In this document: positions 6,483 through 17,489 of the stretch, piece by piece
Numbering within the stretch: the stretch's first letter is position 1
Layout of the letters: each line of letters opens with the position of its first letter
DNA from: Alkalimonas sp.
Lineage (GTDB): Bacteria; Pseudomonadota; Gammaproteobacteria; Enterobacterales; Alteromonadaceae
Assembly: GCF_020831925.1 (NCBI RefSeq)
Contig: NZ_JAFIFQ010000007.1
Coordinates: 1-64,000, forward strand
Reading direction: 5' to 3'
DNA length: 64,000 bases
The notes under the pieces: generated by a model
Databases searched by the model: none
What the model was told of the DNA's origin: nothing
The model's input: only the letters and a program-made list of their open reading frames with translations
Translations under genes and position numbers: made by a program

Positions 6483-9180
6483 GCGTTTGCTACGGCCAAA
6501 ATGGCAACATCCGGACAGTGAAAAGCGCATTGCTGCTATTCATGAGCTGAACGAACAACAATCAGATTATAAGCATATCCTGCATGAGCTGGCATTTAAT
6601 GACGGTAGTGCCAAAGTGCGTCAGATTGCGCTGGAAAAACTGAACGACTTCTCACTCTGGTGGCAGGCAAGCAAAAAAGAATCCTCTGAACGTTTACGAC
6701 ATGAGGCTGAGAGCCGGGTGGTTGAAATGGTCATTGCCAACCAAATTCCCCAACGCTTAAAGCAGCAGTTTATTGAGCAGTGCCAGCGCAGCAGCGTGCT
6801 GGAGCAAATCTTACGACAGGAGCAAGACAGTCGCATCAAGCTCAGCTTATTAGAGCGGCTGGATAAGCAAGAGCTTTACCTGGAAGCATTGCAGGATAAT
6901 CAGCTTGCGCTTAGTACCCGGCAAGAGTTACTAGCACGTATTCAGGATGACAAAGAGCTGGAGCGATTGCCAAAAAGACTGCCAACTGAGCTGGCTGAGC
7001 AGGCGAGTCAATTAGTGGCAGATCGTCAGCAACAACGTGAGCGGCCAGCCCGACTTCGTAAACAGGCTAGCCTGATATTATCAAAAATTAATGCCCTCAA
7101 AGAACGTGCTCCGGCCGATAGTGAACAGCGCTATATCCGCTACCAGCAAGAGTGGATAGCACTCGAGCATGAGCTTAGCCAGTTGGATGATGGATCGACA
7201 CTGCAGGCTAAGTTTCAACAGTTGACCGCATCGGTCGAAAACTTCTTTGCCAGTAGTTGGCAGCAAGCCAGACAACAGCAAGCCGAGCAAGACAGACTGC
7301 AACAGCAGCAATTACAACTGATTGGGCTGCGTAAGGCGATAACGGCGCTTGAGATCGATTTGCAGCAGAGCTTGATGCAAACCAACTTGCAGCAGGCCGA
7401 GCAGCTGAATGCTCAGTTCCAGGCATTGCAACAGCAGTTGCAACAAGCCGATCTGGCAGCTACCGATCAGGTACTGCTCAATGCTGAGATGGTGAAGCTA
7501 GAACAACAGTTGATCGACTTACCTCGGGTGGCGTTGCGTTTTGGTGAGGCCGAGCAACTGCTGCAGCAGTGGCAAACTGAGCTGATCCCCGAGCAAGCTT
7601 CGGAACTTGCTGATGCGAAAGCTCGTTTGCAGCAGTGGCAGCAGAGCTGGCAGCATTTGTCTGCTGACTTGTCCCCAGCGATACCTGCAACACTTAAAGA
7701 GTCCTATATGGCACTGCAACAGCGTTGGCAGAATGCTATAAAGGAGCTTGAGCGCCAATTACAACAGCCTTTTCGCCAGTGTCGTAGCAAGTTGCACGAG
7801 TTTAAACGTTTGCATCAGGCTGGAAAATTCAACCTGTTGTTTGGTTTATTCAAAGGGATAGAGCACAGTTATCAGCAATTATTGCCAGAGCAACAACAGC
7901 AACTAGACAGCTTGTATCAGCAGGCAAAACAACAGCTGGATGAGCTCAGCGATTTGCAGGCTTTTATCGCCCGGCCCCGTAAAGAAGCATTGCTTCAGCA
8001 GATGCAGCAGCTGGTGCAGGAACCTATGCACAGTGCCAGCGAGCGTTCGGCGCTGGTGAAAAAAGCGCGGGCTGACTGGCTTTCACTCGGTAAAACCGCC
8101 GAAGATGCAGAGCAGGACTGGCAACAGCAATTTGATGCAGCCTGCGAACAGGCATTTGCCCCATGTCGTGAGTTTTTTGCCCGGCAACAAGCCGAGCGGG
8201 AGCAACATGCTGCAGACAAGCAGGCTTTGCTTGATACCTACTCAGCGCAGCTTGTAGATGATTCACAGGAGGTGCTGTCTGCTGCGCTGCAACAGTTGCA
8301 GCAGCAATGGCAAGCCATTGGCCCTGTACCAAAAGAGCGGCATGAATCACTTCAGCAGTCGTACCAACAGCTGTGCCAGCAGTTTCGTCAGAGGGTGAAG
8401 CAGCAACAAGCTGCTTTTGCGCAGCAAAAACAACAGCTGGTTGAGCAGGTGAAAGCAGCAATAGAGCTGAGTGATAGCCATCAAGCGGCTGCCATCCTGA
8501 AGCAGTGTCAGCAAAGCTGGAAACAGATCCCGTTTGCCGGTAAAGCGCAAGATGCGGTGTTATGGCAAGAGTTTCGCACCCTGTGCGATGATTTTTTTGC
8601 CAGACGCAAGCTGGATTACCAACAAGCACAGCAAGAACGTGAGCAACAGCAACAGGCTTTGCAGCAAGCATTGAGCGCCTGCGATCAAGCCTTGCAACAA
8701 ACCACTCAGCTGCAACAACTCAGCTCGCTGCGCAGCCAGTTGCAGGCGCTGGATTTAAGCGGCTTCTCGTCTCTGCAACGCTCCAGGCAGCAATTAATGG
8801 AGCAACTGGAGCAAAAGCAGCACAGTCAAATAGCCAGTGAGCAGCAGCAAAGTTACCAGCAGTTGTTTGCAGCATTAAAAGCAGCCGCAGAGCCAGCTCA
8901 GCTACCAGCTTTGTGGCGCGATGCATGGCTGAAGCAGCCTGATGGCATGAGTCGTGCTGAGCTGACCATGGTGTTGGAGTTGATGGTGTCAGGGCAGGTG
9001 CAGGACCCGACGGCCAAGCCTGAGCAGATTTCCGCGTTAAAACTGCAGCTGTTGGCAGAAAAGCACAATCAGGCCAACAGCTTGAGTAAAGATGCATTGT
9101 TGGCACGTTGGTTAAGTCATGGACCTATACAAAGCCATGAAGCAGCCTTGTTGCAGCGGGTGGCGGCTCTGTTTATTTGA
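6469..9180 (+). CDS. Large Gln-rich DUF349 repeat protein
   Basis: The product is about 903 residues. An N-terminal helical region with HEAT-like character (SEKRIAAIHELNEQQSDYK, VRQIALEKL) is followed by very long Gln-rich coiled coil. At least three DUF349 modules are visible, at about residues 527-595, 609-670 and 675-745, each with W...(A/G)x(I/L)... followed by a C(D)xFFxxR-like block (CDDFFARRK, CREFFARQQ). DUF349 proteins are common in Alteromonadales and have no established function. The ATG at 6469 or 6472 lies inside yeaC; neither has a strong RBS, consistent with coupling. A low-complexity CAG/CAA run dominates the base composition. Confidence 0.85.
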   Translation: MMIFKRLLRPKWQHPDSEKRIAAIHELNEQQSDYKHILHELAFNDGSAKVRQIALEKLNDFSLWWQASKKESSERLRHEAESRVVEMVIANQIPQRLKQQFIEQCQRSSVLEQILRQEQDSRIKLSLLERLDKQELYLEALQDNQLALSTRQELLARIQDDKELERLPKRLPTELAEQASQLVADRQQQRERPARLRKQASLILSKINALKERAPADSEQRYIRYQQEWIALEHELSQLDDGSTLQAKFQQLTASVENFFASSWQQARQQQAEQDRLQQQQLQLIGLRKAITALEIDLQQSLMQTNLQQAEQLNAQFQALQQQLQQADLAATDQVLLNAEMVKLEQQLIDLPRVALRFGEAEQLLQQWQTELIPEQASELADAKARLQQWQQSWQHLSADLSPAIPATLKESYMALQQRWQNAIKELERQLQQPFRQCRSKLHEFKRLHQAGKFNLLFGLFKGIEHSYQQLLPEQQQQLDSLYQQAKQQLDELSDLQAFIARPRKEALLQQMQQLVQEPMHSASERSALVKKARADWLSLGKTAEDAEQDWQQQFDAACEQAFAPCREFFARQQAEREQHAADKQALLDTYSAQLVDDSQEVLSAALQQLQQQWQAIGPVPKERHESLQQSYQQLCQQFRQRVKQQQAAFAQQKQQLVEQVKAAIELSDSHQAAAILKQCQQSWKQIPFAGKAQDAVLWQEFRTLCDDFFARRKLDYQQAQQEREQQQQALQQALSACDQALQQTTQLQQLSSLRSQLQALDLSGFSSLQRSRQQLMEQLEQKQHSQIASEQQQSYQQLFAALKAAAEPAQLPALWRDAWLKQPDGMSRAELTMVLELMVSGQVQDPTAKPEQISALKLQLLAEKHNQANSLSKDALLARWLSHGPIQSHEAALLQRVAALFI

Positions 9181-9200
9181 GCTTAGCAAGCTCAGTTTTT
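9179..9200 (+). terminator. Terminator after the DUF349 gene
   Basis: GAGCTT (9179-9184) pairs with AAGCTC (9188-9193), followed two bases later by five Ts. The hairpin overlaps the DUF349 stop codon and reaches the end of the convergent ansA gene. It is short but has a proper U-run on the plus strand. Confidence 0.55.
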
Positions 9201-10211
9201 GCTTAGCTCGCCGCGTAAATTGCGCTGCATCTGTTCGCGCACATCCATTGCAGTCAGTGGCTGACTCAGCAGGTAGTGGAGCTTGGTCAGAGTCGCTTCC
9301 AGTGTCATGTCGTAGCCACTGATCACGCCACGGGCCTGCAATGCATTGCCGGTGGCGTAGCCTTCCATATTGACCCGACCTCGAAAACACTGAGTACAGT
9401 TCACAATAATGCTACCCCGTTCAGTAGCCTGCTGTAAGGTAGCAAGCAATGCAGGCTCCTGTGGGGCATTGCCAACACCATAGGATTTAATAATCAGTGC
9501 TTTCACCGGAGCCGCCGCCATATTGGCAATCACATCCACACAAATGCCGGGATAAAGGGTTACCACACTGATGGGTTGGGGTTTCACGTCAGCTACACTG
9601 AGTGCATGATTGTGACGCTCGGTGGTACTAAGCGCACCCGCCTGCAAACGGATTTGAATGCCGGCTTCCAGCAAAGGCGGGTAGTTAGGCGAGGCGAATG
9701 CATTAAAACCATCGGCATCTGCTTTAGTCGCACGGTTGCCGCGAAATAGTTGGTTGTTAAAGAACAGCGATACTTCATGGATCGGATATTCAGCCGCCAA
9801 ATAGAGCGCATTCAGCAAATTCACCTGGCCATCGCTGCGCAGCTGTGCCAAAGGGATTTGCGATCCGGTCACAATCACCGGCTTTGCCAGGTTTTCCAGC
9901 AAAAAAGACAGTGCCGAAGCAGTATAAGCCATGGTATCGGTACCGTGCAGTACCACAAAACCATCATAAAGCTGGTAGTTCTGTTGAATGTCCTTGGCAA
10001 TTTGCAGCCAGTGGGCTGGCGTCATATTGGATGAGTCGATCAGCTCTGGGTACTCATGGATGGTAAATTCCGGCATCTCGGCCCGAAAAAACTCAGGCAT
10101 GCCCTGCACCGTTTGCGTTAAAAAACCAGGCGCAGGTACAAAACCTTGTGCTGATTTTTGCATGCCAATGGTACCGCCTGTGTAGGCGACGTAGATCCGC
10201 TTTTTACTCAT
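9192..10211 (-). CDS. ansA: Type I (cytosolic) L-asparaginase
   Basis: The 339-residue enzyme hydrolyses asparagine to aspartate and ammonia. Both catalytic threonine motifs are present: AYTGGTIGM near residue 10 and VLHGTDTMAYTASAL near residue 90. The absence of a signal peptide and the length (E. coli AnsA has 338) indicate the cytosolic, low-affinity type I enzyme rather than the periplasmic AnsB. I choose the ATG at 10211, which has GAGG 8 bases upstream and gives MSKKRIYVAYTGG; a start four codons earlier lies in the RBS. It is downstream of sppA, as in E. coli, but a terminator and a promoter separate the two. Confidence 0.95.
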   Translation of the reverse strand: MSKKRIYVAYTGGTIGMQKSAQGFVPAPGFLTQTVQGMPEFFRAEMPEFTIHEYPELIDSSNMTPAHWLQIAKDIQQNYQLYDGFVVLHGTDTMAYTASALSFLLENLAKPVIVTGSQIPLAQLRSDGQVNLLNALYLAAEYPIHEVSLFFNNQLFRGNRATKADADGFNAFASPNYPPLLEAGIQIRLQAGALSTTERHNHALSVADVKPQPISVVTLYPGICVDVIANMAAAPVKALIIKSYGVGNAPQEPALLATLQQATERGSIIVNCTQCFRGRVNMEGYATGNALQARGVISGYDMTLEATLTKLHYLLSQPLTAMDVREQMQRNLRGELSKN

Positions 10212-10221
10212 GATTTGCCTC

Positions 10222-10246
10222 AAAAAAAGCCCGGCTTAAGCCGGGC
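10222..10246 (-). terminator. Rho-independent terminator of sppA
   Basis: GCCCGGCTTAAGCCGGGC (10229-10246) is a perfect 18-base palindrome followed on the minus strand by seven Ts (10228-10222). It is the strongest intrinsic terminator in the window. Its U-run ends just before the ansA RBS, so it separates sppA from ansA. Confidence 0.88.
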
Positions 10247-10275
10247 ATTGTAGCGAAGATCGTGCTTGGTGTCAG
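10247..10275 (-). promoter_or_regulatory. Predicted sigma70 promoter of ansA, abutting the sppA terminator
   Basis: Read on the minus strand, CTGACA (10275-10270, 5 of 6 to TTGACA) is followed by 17 bases and then TACAAT (10252-10247, 5 of 6 to TATAAT). The -35 element overlaps the sppA stop codon and the -10 element touches the first base of the terminator hairpin. Initiation is expected near 10240, inside the 5' arm, leaving a leader of about 29 bases before the ansA ATG. Confidence 0.6.
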
Positions 10276-12152
10276 TCGATTTGACACAACAGGCAGAAGG
10301 CGTAAAGCCCTTGCGGATCATTGAAGTTGCTTAAGGTCACAAAATCATGGCGCAGTTGCTGGGTTAACCGGCCTAGCGCCTGACGTTCTGGGCTGATGGC
10401 AGATTGAGGCAACCAGCCTTGATTAGCAGCACCACCAAATATATCGATCACCATTTGCTCAAAAGGAGACAACTCATGACCAATTACTTTCACGTCGTAA
10501 TGGCTTAAACCAGCACGCTCAGCGGCTGCAGCAATCGCATCTTCAAAGCTACCCAGCTTATCCACCAAACCATACTCTAAAGCACGTTGCCCAGTAAATA
10601 CCCGGCCTTGTGCAACTTGATCAACTTCCTCAATACTCATGCCACGGTTATCTCCGACCATGCTAAGGAAGTCTTTGTAGCCGCGCTCGATCAAGAGTTG
10701 GAAAATATCTTTTTCACGTGGCTGCAGGCCTTTGAAAAATGGCAGGCCAGAGCTAAGGCCGGACAGTTCCGTTGTGCCGACGCCATCGACATTAACACCG
10801 AGTGCATTGAAGCTGTCTTCCAGGCTATGGAACAAGCCAAAAATACCAATGGAGCCAGTGATGGTGGTGGGGGATGCCCAAATCTCTGTAGCAGGAGCGG
10901 CAATCCAGTAACCACCGGAAGCGGCAACCGCGCCCATAGAAGCGATGACTGGTTTGCCGGCATCGCGCAGAGCCTGTACTTCACGACCAATGATCTCAGA
11001 AGCAAAGGCGCTACCACCACCGCTGTCGATACGCAGTACCACGGCTTTCACTTTGTCGTCATTGCGGGCGCGGCGCAGCATGGCAGCAGTACTGTCGCCA
11101 CCTATGGTGCCGGCCTTGGCGCTACCATCTACTATCATACCTCGGGCAACCACCACTGCGACCTTGTCGGTCAGAGGGTTGTCCATCTGGCGGCTAGGCA
11201 CTACCATGTCACGATAGTCATCGAAGCTAACCTGGTTGTAGGTCTGATTGTCGTTTTGACCTACCAGTTCAATCATTTTCTGACGGAAGGCTTGCTGCGT
11301 GGTCAGTTGATCGACCAAACCCAGCGCCAGTGCCACCTGAGCCAGATCGCCATCATGCTGTTGCAGGTGGTGATATAAGGCATCACGGGTCTCAATAAAG
11401 CTATCTGCTGTTAAATCACGGCGCTCGGCCACCGTGCTTTTGTAGCTGTCCCACAAATCATTCAACCAAAACAGACTGTCCTGCTTGGCTTCTTCGGACA
11501 TATCGTCGCGAATAAAAGGCTCTACGGCAGACTTGTAAGTGCCCACCCGAAATACATGGGTATTTACTTTTAACTTTTCCAACGCGCTTTTATAGAACAT
11601 TGGAAAGCTACCATAACCTTCCAACAGCACCGCTCCCATAGGGTCAAGGTGTACTTCATTGGCCAGACTAGCGAGGAAATACTGATTCTGACCAAAGAAA
11701 GCGCCGCGGGCATAGATGTTCTTGCCGGCTGCTTTAAAGCTTTCCAGCTCTTCAGCGATAGCTTGCAGTTTATCCAGTGAGGCGCGACCAAGTCCGGATA
11801 CATCCAGTACCATGGCCTGAATACGATCATCCCTGGTGGCTTGTTGCACTACGCGCAGCACATCTGAGACCAGTATTTCGTTCGGATCGGACTGACCGCC
11901 AAAGCTCTCATTCAAAATGGTCGCGATGGGATCAACGAAGCGTTTCTCTTCGACCAGATCACCGTTTAAGTTCAGCACCAGTGCTGAGGTGGCAGGTACC
12001 TGAACTTTATCCTTACCGCTGAAGATAATAATCAACAACATCAATACAATAAGAATAAAGAGGGTGTTTAAGATAATGGAACGAAACACTTTGTAACCAC
12101 GCCAGATGCCTCCGAAGAAGCGCCGCACGAGTCCAGGGTTGGCTGTAGACAT
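10272..12152 (-). CDS. sppA: Signal peptide peptidase SppA, 67K type
   Basis: The 626-residue membrane serine protease degrades signal peptides left in the inner membrane. One N-terminal transmembrane helix (about residues 25-45, ILNTLFILIVLMLLIIIF) anchors a duplicated S49 periplasmic region. The catalytic Lys lies in GTYKSAVEPF (about residue 206) in the first half and the nucleophile Ser in AASGGYWIA (about residue 412) in the second half, matching K209 and S409 of the 618-residue E. coli enzyme. The ATG at 12152 has a TAGGAATT-type RBS. It is divergent from fadH, with 163 bases between the starts. Confidence 0.95.
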   Translation of the reverse strand: MSTANPGLVRRFFGGIWRGYKVFRSIILNTLFILIVLMLLIIIFSGKDKVQVPATSALVLNLNGDLVEEKRFVDPIATILNESFGGQSDPNEILVSDVLRVVQQATRDDRIQAMVLDVSGLGRASLDKLQAIAEELESFKAAGKNIYARGAFFGQNQYFLASLANEVHLDPMGAVLLEGYGSFPMFYKSALEKLKVNTHVFRVGTYKSAVEPFIRDDMSEEAKQDSLFWLNDLWDSYKSTVAERRDLTADSFIETRDALYHHLQQHDGDLAQVALALGLVDQLTTQQAFRQKMIELVGQNDNQTYNQVSFDDYRDMVVPSRQMDNPLTDKVAVVVARGMIVDGSAKAGTIGGDSTAAMLRRARNDDKVKAVVLRIDSGGGSAFASEIIGREVQALRDAGKPVIASMGAVAASGGYWIAAPATEIWASPTTITGSIGIFGLFHSLEDSFNALGVNVDGVGTTELSGLSSGLPFFKGLQPREKDIFQLLIERGYKDFLSMVGDNRGMSIEEVDQVAQGRVFTGQRALEYGLVDKLGSFEDAIAAAAERAGLSHYDVKVIGHELSPFEQMVIDIFGGAANQGWLPQSAISPERQALGRLTQQLRHDFVTLSNFNDPQGLYAFCLLCQID

Positions 12153-12264
12153 ACGAATTCCTACACAACATTAAAAAAAATTAGGTCATACTATGCTAGC
12201 GAATTTAGCGGCTAAAGATAACTGCAATTTGTAAGCAAATGTACATATTGCGTATCTGGGGTAA

Positions 12265-14334
<2,070 letters not shown>

Positions 14335-14345
14335 TGTTCGTTTTA

Positions 14346-14371
14346 CCTTGCTGCCTTAGCCGGCAGCAAGG
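14346..14371 (+). terminator. 10-bp hairpin after fadH
   Basis: CCTTGCTGCC (14346-14355) pairs perfectly with GGCAGCAAGG (14362-14371) around a 6-base loop, 12 bases after the fadH stop. There is no U-run, so termination efficiency is uncertain. Confidence 0.5.
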
Positions 14372-14524
14372 CATTGTCTGCCCTCACTTACCCTTTGTTT
14401 CAGCTTTCCTTTCACCTTCCCTTGTTGCCAGCAGCAAGCTTTGCTAGCCTGAAAGAATAGCAGGTGCATCCACGCCCCTGTTTGGTGCGTACAAAAGCCG
14501 CCTTTTGCTGCATGCTGGTGCAGT

Positions 14525-14590
14525 TGTCATGATAGTGACATACCGGCAGCCTAAATTACCGCATACGTATGCAATGCAAGCGGCTATACT
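14525..14590 (+). promoter_or_regulatory. Candidate glgC control region with two palindromes
   Basis: TGTCA-N6-TGACA (14525-14540) has the 16-base geometry of a CRP site, but the inner bases are swapped relative to TGTGA/TCACA. GCATACGTATGC (14561-14572) is a perfect 12-base palindrome. A -10-like TATACT follows at 14585-14590, and the palindrome sits where a -35 element would be. The regulator is not identified. Confidence 0.35.
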
Positions 14591-14680
14591 GCAATGTGGC
14601 CATCACTTAGTCAAAATGGCCTCAGCTTTGCAGAGCTCTGTTTGCTATCTTATTTTTTTATCTATTCACAGGGAGTTGGT

Positions 14681-15913
14681 ATGTCAGGTGTGTTAACCAT
14701 GATTTTAGCCGGGGGGGAGGGGACGCGACTGGCGCCACTGACCGGGATCCGTGCCAAGCCGGCGGTGCCTTTTGGTGGCAATTATCGCATTATTGATTTT
14801 GTACTAAACAATTTCGTCAACTCGGATTTTTTGCAAATCTTCGTGATTACCCAATTTAAATCGCACTCTCTGATGAAACACCTGGGCCGTGCCTGGCGGG
14901 TATCGGGGTTAACCAATCGGTTTATTGATCCTATCCCGGCGCAAATGCAAACCGGCAAACACTGGTACCTGGGTACCGCCGATGCGATCTATCAGAACCT
15001 GCATCTGATCCATGGGTTGGATCCGGAGCAAGTCTGCATTTTCGGTGGCGATCACATTTACAAGATGGATGTGCGACAAATGCTGGATTTTCACCGTCAA
15101 AACAATGCCAGCATGACGGTGGCTGCCATTCCGGTGCCAGTGGCTGACGCCCATCATTTTGGTGTTATCGAAGTGGATGCGAGCGGCAAAATGATTGGCT
15201 TTGAAGAAAAACCACAAGCCAACCCTAAAACCATACCCGGCCGGCCAGACTATGTACTGGCTTCTATGGGCAACTACATCTTTGAAAAAGGTTGCTTGAT
15301 CGACAGCCTGGAAACCGACGCGGCGGATCCGGATTCCAGCCACGACTTTGGTAAAAACATCATTCCGAAACTGTACCCGGGCGGGGATGTCTATGTGTAT
15401 GATTTTTCAAGCAACATGATCCGGGGTGAGCAGGAAATATCCCGTGGTTACTGGCGTGATGTTGGTACACTCGACTCCTACTATGAAGCCAATATGGATC
15501 TGATTGCCGTGATCCCGCCGTTTGACCTGTACAACCGTTACTGGCCACTGCGCAGTTACACGCCGCCAATGCCACCGGCTAAGTTTGTGCACGATGAAGC
15601 CAATCGCACCGGCCAGGCCATCAGCTCCATGGTATCGTCGGGGTGCATTATTAGCGGCTCCATCGTCTATCACTCCATTCTTGGCTACAATGTGCATGTA
15701 CACAGCCATGCCTACATTGAGAAATGTGTGTTGATGGGCAACAACGACATTGGCCGGGGCTGCCGCATTCGCCGTGCCATCATTGATAAAGATGTCAAAA
15801 TTGCACCCAATACCGTTATTGGTGAAGACATGAGCCTGGATAGTCAGCGTTTTCATGTATCTGAAGGCGGTGTTATTGTGATCCCTAAAGGAGCCCGGGT
15901 TGGCTTTGATTAA
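14681..15913 (+). CDS. glgC: Glucose-1-phosphate adenylyltransferase
   Basis: GlgC makes ADP-glucose from ATP and glucose-1-phosphate, the committed step of bacterial glycogen synthesis, and is normally allosterically controlled. The 410-residue product has the nucleotide-binding signature MILAGGEGTRLAPLT, the catalytic region CIFGGDHIYKMD, the sugar-binding stretch GFEEKP, and a C-terminal left-handed beta helix (GCIISGSIVYHSILG, GCRIRRAIIDKDV). The ATG at 14681 follows a GGGAG RBS; a longer frame from 14594 adds a non-conserved 29-residue extension. It is followed 31 bases later by glgA, so both are probably cotranscribed. No glgB, glgX or glgP lies nearby. Confidence 0.95.
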   Translation: MSGVLTMILAGGEGTRLAPLTGIRAKPAVPFGGNYRIIDFVLNNFVNSDFLQIFVITQFKSHSLMKHLGRAWRVSGLTNRFIDPIPAQMQTGKHWYLGTADAIYQNLHLIHGLDPEQVCIFGGDHIYKMDVRQMLDFHRQNNASMTVAAIPVPVADAHHFGVIEVDASGKMIGFEEKPQANPKTIPGRPDYVLASMGNYIFEKGCLIDSLETDAADPDSSHDFGKNIIPKLYPGGDVYVYDFSSNMIRGEQEISRGYWRDVGTLDSYYEANMDLIAVIPPFDLYNRYWPLRSYTPPMPPAKFVHDEANRTGQAISSMVSSGCIISGSIVYHSILGYNVHVHSHAYIEKCVLMGNNDIGRGCRIRRAIIDKDVKIAPNTVIGEDMSLDSQRFHVSEGGVIVIPKGARVGFD

Positions 15914-15944
15914 ATCTGGCGTTAAAAAAATAAAGGTTCGTTGA

Positions 15945-17351
15945 ATGCGTATTTTGATGTTATGCAGTGAGTACGAAGGGCTGATAAAAACCGGCGGCCT
16001 GGCCGATGCCTGCCGGGGCCTGACCAAAGCTCTGGTCGAGGCCGGTCATCAGGTGGTGGTACTGCTACCGAAGTACGCCAGCTTGTACGAGACTCAAACA
16101 GATAACTGGCAATCGGTGTATCTGACGCTTGGTCAACGTCCTTTTGGCTGTGCAGTGCGTCATCTGAACAAGGATGGCGTTTCCGTTGGGCTCATCGAGC
16201 ATCATGAGTTTTTCCAGCGGCTACGTCCCTACGACGATGGAGAACACGGCTATGCCGATAACCCGTTGCGCTTTGCTTTTTTTTGCAAAGCAGCACTGAC
16301 CTGGTGCCGGGAGCATGGATTTTGTCCGGATATCATTCACGGCCACGATTGGCAAACTGCGTTGGCTGGTGTCTATTTGCACCAGGAACAGACACAGGAT
16401 GATTTTTTTGCCCATAGTCGTTTTGTGTTTACCATTCACAATGGGGCTTATCAGGAAGTGGTGGCAGCCAGCTGGGCCAGCCAACTGGAGCTGCCGGAAA
16501 GCGCGGAGCCAGTCAACCTGTTGCGGCAAGGCATTCTGACGGCTAGCAAGCTAAATACCGTTAGTAGCGGCTACCGCGATGAGTTACTGAGTGAGCCGGC
16601 CGCCAATGGTTTAGCCGCGCTTTACCAGCAGCGCCAGGCTGATTTTCGAGGTATCTTAAATGGCTGTGATTACAGCTTGTGGCATCCTGCCGAGGACCCG
16701 CATTTGGTGACCAATTACGATTGGCCGGATCTCTCTGGTAAAGCGGCCTGCAAAACCTGGTTGCGTCAGCATCATCAGCTGCCGGACAAGCCTGTGCCGC
16801 TGTATGTAGCGGTGAGTCGTATTACCAGCCAAAAAGGTTTTGATTACCTGCTACCGGCTCTGGCGCAGTGGTTGCCGACCACGGATTCTCAGGTGTTGAT
16901 TATGGGGACCGGGGAGCGGCAATACACCGAGGCTTTGTTTGCGTTGGCGGCTCGCTTTAAGGGCCAGATGAGCTTTGTCATGGGCTTTGATGAAGCGATG
17001 GCGCATAAAATTGAAGCGGGCGGCGACTTTTTCCTGATGCCGTCTTTATTTGAACCCTGTGGTCTGAATCAGATTTACAGTTTGCGCTATGGCACCTTGC
17101 CGATTGTGCGAGCGACCGGTGGTCTGAAAGATACGGTGGTGCCGTACCCGGAACCTGATAGTACCGGTCTGCATTTTGAGCAAGCAACGGCCGCTGCACT
17201 TTTGCAAGTACTGCAACAAGCAGATGTGCTGTATCAGAACCAGCCGGAGTACCAGACCATGCAACAACGCGGCATGAGCCAGTTGTTTAGCTGGCAACAG
17301 GCGCGTGAGCAGTACGAAGCGCTGTACCAGGCAGCTTTGGCAGAAAACTGA
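15945..17351 (+). CDS. glgA: Glycogen synthase (ADP-glucose type, GT5)
   Basis: GlgA transfers glucose from ADP-glucose onto the growing alpha-1,4-glucan. The 468-residue enzyme shows the GT5 ADP-glucose-binding motif KTGGLAD (residues 15-21), HGHDWQTAL in the N-terminal domain, the C-terminal SRITSQKGFD, and the catalytic loop PSLFEPCGLNQIYSLRYGT with the conserved Glu. The length matches E. coli GlgA (477). It is the second gene of the glgCA pair, with AAAGG before the ATG. The next gene begins about 140 bases later and looks independent. Confidence 0.95.
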   Translation: MRILMLCSEYEGLIKTGGLADACRGLTKALVEAGHQVVVLLPKYASLYETQTDNWQSVYLTLGQRPFGCAVRHLNKDGVSVGLIEHHEFFQRLRPYDDGEHGYADNPLRFAFFCKAALTWCREHGFCPDIIHGHDWQTALAGVYLHQEQTQDDFFAHSRFVFTIHNGAYQEVVAASWASQLELPESAEPVNLLRQGILTASKLNTVSSGYRDELLSEPAANGLAALYQQRQADFRGILNGCDYSLWHPAEDPHLVTNYDWPDLSGKAACKTWLRQHHQLPDKPVPLYVAVSRITSQKGFDYLLPALAQWLPTTDSQVLIMGTGERQYTEALFALAARFKGQMSFVMGFDEAMAHKIEAGGDFFLMPSLFEPCGLNQIYSLRYGTLPIVRATGGLKDTVVPYPEPDSTGLHFEQATAAALLQVLQQADVLYQNQPEYQTMQQRGMSQLFSWQQAREQYEALYQAALAEN

Positions 17352-17489
17352 GCAGTCTGAGTGATTCCTCAGCGGTTGACCTGTCTTGAGTACAAATAGC
17401 AGCAAAAGCCGTAGGCAGCCTGAAAAACTTCTGATAGCCTTGTTGCTAACTTTAACGTCGCAGTTTTTGTTCTGAGAAAAGGTTTGATG

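Larger units (their letters stand above)
14335..14680 (+). other. 346-base gap between fadH and glgC
   Basis: No gene was found here. It holds a hairpin after fadH (14346-14371), a second imperfect hairpin near 14420-14438, two palindromes (14525-14540 and 14561-14572), a -10-like TATACT (14585-14590) and the glgC RBS (AGGGAG). Short reading frames in it have no supporting features. Confidence 0.6.

Noticed and set aside
7260-8700. Dense CAG/CAA repeats resembling a microsatellite or repeat array
   Set aside because: They are in frame and encode Gln-rich helices with interspersed conserved DUF349 residues; there is no exact repeat unit with spacers as in CRISPR.
14525-14540. CRP site before glgC
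   Set aside because: The spacing fits, but TGTCA/TGACA lacks the critical G of TGTGA and the matching C of TCACA.
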